NCBI RefSeq assembly: GCF_018598185.1
Contig: NZ_JAHESC010000005.1
Location: forward strand, 124,001 to 188,000
DNA length: 64,000 nt
DNA from: Dawidia soli
GTDB taxonomy: Bacteria; Bacteroidota; Bacteroidia; Cytophagales; Cyclobacteriaceae
Direction of reading: 5' to 3'
The position numbers were made by a program, and so were the translations under genes. Position 1 is the stretch's first letter, and each line of letters opens with the position of its first letter. Positions 59,201 to 64,000 of the stretch are shown here, in pieces. Below the pieces are notes generated by a model, which was given only the letters and a program-made list of their open reading frames with translations, was not told the DNA's origin and searched no databases.

Positions 59201-61585
59201 ATGTCCTTTTGTTTGTTTACCATAGCCCGCCGCGGTGTGGCATTATCCCTGGGCGTATTGTCGGCCTGGTGCGCCGGTGCGCAGTCCTATATTCCTGAAG
59301 ACGCTAACCCGCGGGTAAAGGTCGCCGACAAGATGCCGGTGGCCGTCTACCCCTTTCCGTTGCAAGCGGTCAGCCTGTTGCCGAGTGTGTTTACCGAGGC
59401 GCGGGATGCCGACCGGCGTTACCTGCTCAAGCTTTCACCGGACCGTTTGTTGTCACAGTTCCGGTCGCATTCGGGGCTGACGCCGAAAGCGGATAAATAT
59501 GGCGGCTGGGAAAGCGATGGCCTGGCCGGCCATACCCTGGGGCATTATCTGTCGGCCTGTGCGTTGGACTATGCCGCCTCGGGCAATCCGGAAATGCTCA
59601 AGCGTGTCAACTACATCGTAGACGAGCTGCATGCATGCCAGGTGGCCCGTAAGACGGGCTATGTGGGCGCTATACCCCGCGAGGACTCCGTGTTCCTGGA
59701 GGTATCACAAGGTGATATCCGCTCGCGCGGCTTTGACCTGAACGGCAGCTGGTCGCCGTGGTATACCATTCACAAAGTGATGGCCGGGTTGCTCGACGCC
59801 TACCTGTATTGCCACAACGACCGGGCGCTGCTGGTGGAGAAGGGCATGGCCGACTGGACCGGCACGGTGCTAAAAGACCTGAACGACGCCCAGATCCAAA
59901 AGATGCTGCTGTGCGAGTACGGCGGCATGAACGAAGTGTTGGTGAACACCTATGCCTTTACGGGCGACAAGAAGTACCTCGACCTGTCGTATAAATTTCA
60001 CGACCGGGTGATACTCGACTCGCTCGCGCACGAGGTGGATATTCTCCCGGGCCGGCACTCCAATACGCAGATCCCCAAAGTAATCGGCACGGTGCGCCGG
60101 TACCAGCTGACCGGTGACCGCAGCGACCTGATCACCGGCGACTTCTTTTGGAAGACCGTGGTGCAGCATCATTCCTATGCACCGGGCGGCAACAGCAACT
60201 ACGAATACCTGGGTGAGCGCGACAAGCTGAACGACAAGCTGACGGACAACACCATGGAGACCTGCAATACCTACAATATGCTGAAGCTGACGCGGCATCT
60301 GTTTGCCCTGCAACCGGCTGCCGGTCTGATGGATTTCTACGAGAAGGCGTTGTATAACCACATTCTGGCGTCGCAGCATCACAAGACCGGTATGATGTGT
60401 TACTTCGTGCCGCTGCGCATGGGTACCATCAAAGAGTTCAGCGACGAGTTTAATACGTTTACATGCTGTGTGGGGTCGGGGATCGAGAACCATGTGAAGT
60501 ACGGCGAGAGCATTTATTTCCGCGGCAAGGACGGCAGTGTCTATGTCAATCTGTTCATCCCCTCGGTGTTGGATTGGAAGGAGAAGGACTTTCGCGTAAC
60601 GCTGAACAGCCGGATCCCGCAGGCAAAGACTATTCGCCTGACGGTGGGCACGCGCAAGGCACAGGAACGCACCCTGCGCATCCGGAAACCGCAATGGGCG
60701 CCTGCCGCGGTGGCGGTGCGGGTCAATGGCAAAGCAGTGCAGGCGCCGGTGGATGCCGCGGGGTATCTCACGCTGCGTCGTACCTGGAAGGACAAGGACG
60801 TTGTGGAGGTAGACCTGGAATCGTCGCTCTACACCGTGGCCATGCCCGACAACGCCGCGCGGCAGGCCTTCTTCTATGGGCCGGTGTTGCTGGCCGGCAA
60901 CCTGGGCAAGCAGGAGCCCGATCCGTCCGCCGGGATACCGGTGCTGGTCGCGGCCGACGCGGCGGCGGACAAGATGCTGGAGAAGCTGCCGGGCGATTCG
61001 CTCACGTTCCGCACCCGGGGTATCGGTATACCCACCGATGTGACGCTCCAGCCGTTCTACAATCTCGACGACGAGTATTATTCGGTCTATTGGGATGTCT
61101 TCACCCCCACAGCGTGGAAGGACGAGCAGCAGCGTTACGAAGCGCGCAAGCGGGAAGTTTATGCGCTGGAGAAGAGCACCGTCGACATCCTGCGGGTGGG
61201 CGAGATGCAGCCGGAGCGCGACCACAACTTTACGGGTGAAAAACTGGAGACGGGCGAGTCGCATACACGCAAGTTCCGCGTGGCGAACGACGGTGGGCAT
61301 TTCAGCTTTACGATGAAGGTGATCCCCGGGTTCTCGTACAACCTGGTGGGCACGTACTGGGGCATGGACAACCGCGGGCGTAACTTCGACATCCTGGTGG
61401 ACGGCGAGAAGATCGCCGGCGTCGACCTGAACAAGTTCAAGGAAAGTAAGTTCTATGATATCGCGTATCGGATTCCATCACACCTCGTGGCGGGCAAGAC
61501 GAGCGTGAAAATAACGTTTCAGGCGAAACCCAGGAACCAGGCCGGGCCTGTCTATGGGGTGCGGCTGGTCAAAGAATCACAATAG
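59201..61585 (+). CDS. exported GH146-type beta-L-arabinofuranosidase (DUF1680)
   Basis: A 794-residue exported enzyme of the DUF1680 clan, different from its neighbour. Signal peptide about 1-27. In the alpha-barrel are GGWESDGLAGHTLGHYLSA and the zinc-site residues E353 and C355 in METCNTYN, then C422-C423 in FTCCVGSG. The SCACC form of GH127 is replaced by a bare CC, as in the GH146 enzymes (BT0349-like). A beta sandwich and a C-terminal domain with MQPERDHNFTGEKLETGESHTRKFR (DUF4986/DUF6805-like) follow, ending YGVRLVKESQ. ATG 59201 is chosen; an upstream frame overlaps the GH127 gene. Family call from memory of motifs; linkage specificity is unproven. Confidence 0.88.
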   Translation: MSFCLFTIARRGVALSLGVLSAWCAGAQSYIPEDANPRVKVADKMPVAVYPFPLQAVSLLPSVFTEARDADRRYLLKLSPDRLLSQFRSHSGLTPKADKYGGWESDGLAGHTLGHYLSACALDYAASGNPEMLKRVNYIVDELHACQVARKTGYVGAIPREDSVFLEVSQGDIRSRGFDLNGSWSPWYTIHKVMAGLLDAYLYCHNDRALLVEKGMADWTGTVLKDLNDAQIQKMLLCEYGGMNEVLVNTYAFTGDKKYLDLSYKFHDRVILDSLAHEVDILPGRHSNTQIPKVIGTVRRYQLTGDRSDLITGDFFWKTVVQHHSYAPGGNSNYEYLGERDKLNDKLTDNTMETCNTYNMLKLTRHLFALQPAAGLMDFYEKALYNHILASQHHKTGMMCYFVPLRMGTIKEFSDEFNTFTCCVGSGIENHVKYGESIYFRGKDGSVYVNLFIPSVLDWKEKDFRVTLNSRIPQAKTIRLTVGTRKAQERTLRIRKPQWAPAAVAVRVNGKAVQAPVDAAGYLTLRRTWKDKDVVEVDLESSLYTVAMPDNAARQAFFYGPVLLAGNLGKQEPDPSAGIPVLVAADAAADKMLEKLPGDSLTFRTRGIGIPTDVTLQPFYNLDDEYYSVYWDVFTPTAWKDEQQRYEARKREVYALEKSTVDILRVGEMQPERDHNFTGEKLETGESHTRKFRVANDGGHFSFTMKVIPGFSYNLVGTYWGMDNRGRNFDILVDGEKIAGVDLNKFKESKFYDIAYRIPSHLVAGKTSVKITFQAKPRNQAGPVYGVRLVKESQ

Positions 61586-61597
61586 CGTGGTGGCGCG

Positions 61598-62485
61598 TTA
61601 GCGCAGGACCATATCCATTTTATTCTCCTGGAGCTTCCGGAATTCCGTCGGGGTGATCGAACACACCGAACGGAATTTCCGGTTGAAGTTCGAGAGATTG
61701 TTAAATCCCACCTCCATCGAGATCTGCGAAATGCTCAGGTTGTTTTGCTGGAGCAGCTTGCGCGCATGGCCGATGCGGATCTCCGTCAGGAAATCCACGT
61801 ATGACTTGCGCGTACGTTTTTTGAAGTAGCGGCAGAACGAGTTTGTGGTCATGTGCGCCAGGTCGGCAACCTCGTCGAGCGAGATCTTGCGGTGGAACTC
61901 GTTCATCGTAAACCGGTAGATGTCGGCCAGCTTGCGGCCGTCCTGTTCATCGAAGTCGCTGTATACGCCGGACGATGCCAGGGGCTCCATATTTTTATTC
62001 GACGACAGGATGCTGAGGATCTTCAGCAGCACGATGATGCGGTCCATGCCGGTCTTCCGGAACATGTGTTTGATGAGCTGTGCCACGCGGCTCTTGACAG
62101 GCTCCTGGATGAACAGTCCGCGCGCGCTGCTTTTGGCGAGCTCGTTCAGGTGCGCCATCTCGGGCATGGAGAGAAATGTTTCGCCGAATGTTTTCCATTC
62201 GAAGAAGATCGACAGCGAATGCGCTTGCCCCTCCCGTTGGTTGTCATAATATTTCCGGTCGTTCCGGAATACATGCGGCAGGTTCGGACCGATCAAAAAT
62301 ATATCACCGGGTTTGAAGGCACCTATAAAATCGCCGACGATCACTTTGCCATCGCTTTCGAGGATCAACGTCAGCTGTATTTCCGGATGCTGGTGGAGGT
62401 TGTCGTAAAAGTGAACCTCATGGTCTTCCTGCAACCGAAAAGATTCCTGCGATGTCTTGGGAATTTTAAAGGGTAGAATTTTCAT
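61598..62485 (-). CDS. AraC-family regulator with cupin-like sensor domain
   Basis: A 295-residue AraC regulator. The N-terminal cupin-like region (about 15-110) has FYDNLHQHPEIQLTLILESDGKVIVGDF and FKPGDIFLIGPNLPHVF, typical of the AraC group that senses sugars. The C-terminal HTH pair (about 190-285) shows ISLDEVADLAHMTTNSFCRYFKKRTRKSYVDFLTEIRIGHARKLL and ISQISMEVGFNNLSNFNRKFR. It is convergent with the GH146 gene (12-base gap) and divergent from the GH51 gene, so it likely controls the arabinofuranosidase side of the locus, perhaps with L-arabinose as ligand. That is inference. Confidence 0.92.
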   Translation of the reverse strand: MKILPFKIPKTSQESFRLQEDHEVHFYDNLHQHPEIQLTLILESDGKVIVGDFIGAFKPGDIFLIGPNLPHVFRNDRKYYDNQREGQAHSLSIFFEWKTFGETFLSMPEMAHLNELAKSSARGLFIQEPVKSRVAQLIKHMFRKTGMDRIIVLLKILSILSSNKNMEPLASSGVYSDFDEQDGRKLADIYRFTMNEFHRKISLDEVADLAHMTTNSFCRYFKKRTRKSYVDFLTEIRIGHARKLLQQNNLSISQISMEVGFNNLSNFNRKFRSVCSITPTEFRKLQENKMDMVLR

Positions 62486-62512
62486 AAGGGTTGTGTGATT
62501 ACAATAATAAAT

Positions 62513-62528
62513 ATAATAAATTTATTAT
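62513..62528. promoter_or_regulatory. 16-bp AT palindrome between araC-type and GH51 genes
   Basis: ATAATAAATTTATTAT, perfect over 16 bp, 28 bases upstream of the AraC gene start, in the 233-base divergent gap. AT-only palindromes can arise by chance in such regions, so a regulatory role is only possible. Confidence 0.3.
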
Positions 62529-62634
62529 TAATTGTCCAGTTTACAATTAACGAAATTGTAGCGACTCGATTTTGCTTATGCATAATACTATTTTATTGAC
62601 GTTATCCGGTTGTTTTCCGCGCGTGCCGGCGTCG

Positions 62635-62642
62635 TATTTTTC
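62635..62642 (+). promoter_or_regulatory. -7-like box TATTTTTC for the GH51 gene
   Basis: Seven of eight bases match TAnnTTTG; a TTG at 62610-62612 lies 22 bases upstream as a -33 candidate. The GH51 ATG is at 62719, so the leader would be about 70 bases. Confidence 0.35.
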
Positions 62643-62718
62643 AGGTAAGATCGTATCGACAGCCGGCAATATCTATGAAACGCCTTTAGGGACGCCGGGC
62701 GTAATTTCAGGGGTATCT

Positions 62719-64000
62719 ATGAAGCGTTTTTGTTTAAGCATGTTGATGATCGCGTGTGTGCACGCAACGATGGCGCAGACCACGCAGATCTCGGTTTCGG
62801 GCGCCACGACGGGGGCGACGGTGTCGCCGGCATTGCACGGGATCTTTTTTGAAGAGATCAGTCATGGCGGCGAAGGCGGACTGTACGGTGAGCTGATCCA
62901 AAACCGTGGGTTTGAGGAAAGTAAAATACCCGAGGGCTGTACGCTCGACTCCGGGTTCATCCGGCCGCCCCGTACGCCGCACTATAGCGCGGGCCGTGTG
63001 GTAGACTGGGCGATGCCGTTTGAAGCGAAGAACGATTATCCCGCCTGGTCTCTTGCAACCGGTGGCGGTGCGGTGGCCCGCCTGGCGTTGGATCTTTCGC
63101 AACCGTTATACCCCGAGACGCCGCGATCGTTGAAAGTGGCTATAACGTCCGTACCGCATACCGGTAACGTTAGCGTGGTCAACGAAGGGTTCTGGGGAAT
63201 CTCCGTGCAGCAGGATGCGGCCTATACCCTGACCTTCTATAGCCGTGCGGAAAAGTATCACGGCAGTATTACCGCCCGACTGGTAGGGGCCAACGGCAAA
63301 ATGCTGGCAGAGCATGTTTTCGAACGCGCGCGGGGTGACGGGTGGAAGAAATATACCGCCACGTTGCGTGCCCGGGCGGGCGATGCACGGGCTACGTTTC
63401 AATTGTCGTTTTCCCGACCGGGCACGGTGTGGCTGGACTTTGTTTCGTTGTTCCCGGTGAAGACGTTCCGCGATCGTGCCAATGGCCTGCGGCCGGACCT
63501 GGCGCAATACCTGGCGGATCTGAAACCGGCGTTTGTACGCTGGCCCGGCGGATGTTTTGTCGAAGGCATCAGCCCCCAGAGCGCACCGAACTGGAAGAAG
63601 TCGCTGGGGCCGGTCGAACGGCGCCCGGGTACCTACAGTCCGTGGGGCTATTGGTCCAGTGACGGGCTGGGCTACCACGAGTTCCTGCAGTTCTGCGAAG
63701 ACGTTGGCGCCGACGCCATGTATGTATTTAACTGCGGCGTGTCGTGCGAGATGCGCAGCGGGGTATACGTGGAGGATGAGCACCTCGACACGCTCGTGAC
63801 CAGCACCCTCGACGCGATCGAATATGCCCTGGGGCCGCCGGACTCGCGTTGGGGCAGGGTACGCGCCCGGCAGGGCCATCCGGAGCCATTTCCGCTGCGG
63901 TATGTGGAGGTTGGCAACGAGCAGGCGGGCGAACGGTATGCCCGGCGCTTTAACATCTTTTACAAAGCCATCAAGGAAAAGTATCCGCAGCTGGAAGTGC
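62719..64000 (+). CDS. exported GH51 alpha-L-arabinofuranosidase, 3' end beyond window
   Basis: The frame from ATG 62719 is open to the right edge, 427 residues without a stop. The signal peptide (about 1-20, HATMAQ) precedes the GH51 N-terminal sandwich: LHGIFFEEISHGGEGGLYGE, then ELIQNRGFEE. A carbohydrate-binding-like domain (about 85-250, FWGISVQQDAAYTLTFYSRAEKY and DFVSLFP) is inserted, as in CBM4-containing GH51 enzymes. The barrel has KPAFVRWPGGCFVEGI and YVEVGNEQAGERY, where E401 in GNE is the acid/base; the nucleophile lies past the edge. It would remove alpha-L-arabinofuranose, the terminal unit of Hyp-linked tetra-arabinosides or arabinan side chains. Confidence 0.95.
   Translation, partial: MKRFCLSMLMIACVHATMAQTTQISVSGATTGATVSPALHGIFFEEISHGGEGGLYGELIQNRGFEESKIPEGCTLDSGFIRPPRTPHYSAGRVVDWAMPFEAKNDYPAWSLATGGGAVARLALDLSQPLYPETPRSLKVAITSVPHTGNVSVVNEGFWGISVQQDAAYTLTFYSRAEKYHGSITARLVGANGKMLAEHVFERARGDGWKKYTATLRARAGDARATFQLSFSRPGTVWLDFVSLFPVKTFRDRANGLRPDLAQYLADLKPAFVRWPGGCFVEGISPQSAPNWKKSLGPVERRPGTYSPWGYWSSDGLGYHEFLQFCEDVGADAMYVFNCGVSCEMRSGVYVEDEHLDTLVTSTLDAIEYALGPPDSRWGRVRARQGHPEPFPLRYVEVGNEQAGERYARRFNIFYKAIKEKYPQLEV

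Noticed and set aside
59870-61300. 476-codon open frame antisense to the GH146 gene
   Set aside because: Same cause; the sense frame has the full zinc-site motifs.
1-64000. CRISPR arrays, tRNA, rRNA, insertion sequences, toxin-antitoxin pairs
   Set aside because: Read for repeats, CCA-ended cloverleaf pieces, transposase motifs and small gene pairs; none could be supported.

Overview
The window looks like a chromosome segment of a GC-rich member of the Bacteroidota, most likely a soil or plant-associated Cytophagales of the Chryseolinea/Ohtaekwangia kind; the genus is inferred from general gene content, not proven. Supporting signs are two SusC/SusD pairs, many TonB-dependent and lipoprotein exports, a LytTR two-component pair, a DUF4374 lipoprotein, and several copies of the Bacteroidota -7 element TAnnTTTG. 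No rRNA, tRNA, CRISPR array, transposase or prophage gene was seen.

Layout. 1-2.6 kb (minus): the 5' part of a secreted GH13 alpha-amylase running off the left edge, and a DUF72 protein. 3.0-6.4 kb (plus): a three-gene envelope unit (M48 metallopeptidase, small outer-membrane protein, Cys-rich lipoprotein) ending at a bidirectional terminator. 6.5-8.8 kb (minus): LytTR regulator, LytS-type kinase and MarR regulator. 8.9-14.0 kb (minus): SusC/SusD pair of unknown substrate. 14.3-21.0 kb: an iron/siderophore-type uptake locus (TonB receptor, DUF4374 lipoprotein, PepSY membrane protein, an easily missed 59-residue membrane protein, divergent AraC regulator). 21-30 kb (plus): VOC protein, DNA ligase D, then a stress cluster (DUF892 ferritin-like protein, large-subunit catalase, SDR, zinc alcohol dehydrogenase). 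30-32 kb: orphan lipoprotein and an AhpD-like protein. 32.4-37.9 kb: a complete imuA-imuB-dnaE2 mutagenesis cassette behind paired inverted repeats. 37.9-40.3 kb (minus): TfoX-domain protein and the decayed end of a kdp potassium operon. 40.5-44.4 kb: NmrA-like protein, a repeat-bearing convergent gap and a hybrid sensor kinase.

The most interesting part is 44.7 kb to the right edge. A SusC/SusD pair is followed by a full set of enzymes for trans-4-hydroxyproline catabolism to 2-oxoglutarate (2-epimerase, FAD D-amino-acid dehydrogenase, DapA-family deaminase, 2-oxoglutarate-semialdehyde dehydrogenase), a secreted S9 prolyl-type peptidase, two different DUF1680 beta-L-arabinofuranosidases (GH127-like and GH146-like), an AraC regulator and a GH51 alpha-L-arabinofuranosidase cut by the window end. 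In nature beta-L-arabinofuranose on hydroxyproline is the signature of plant extensins and related hydroxyproline-rich glycoproteins. I infer one locus that takes such glycoproteins apart, both sugar and amino acid. The susC promoter and the hydroxyproline-operon promoter share an exact 15-bp motif, each copy beginning 57 bp upstream of a -7-like element, which supports co-regulation.
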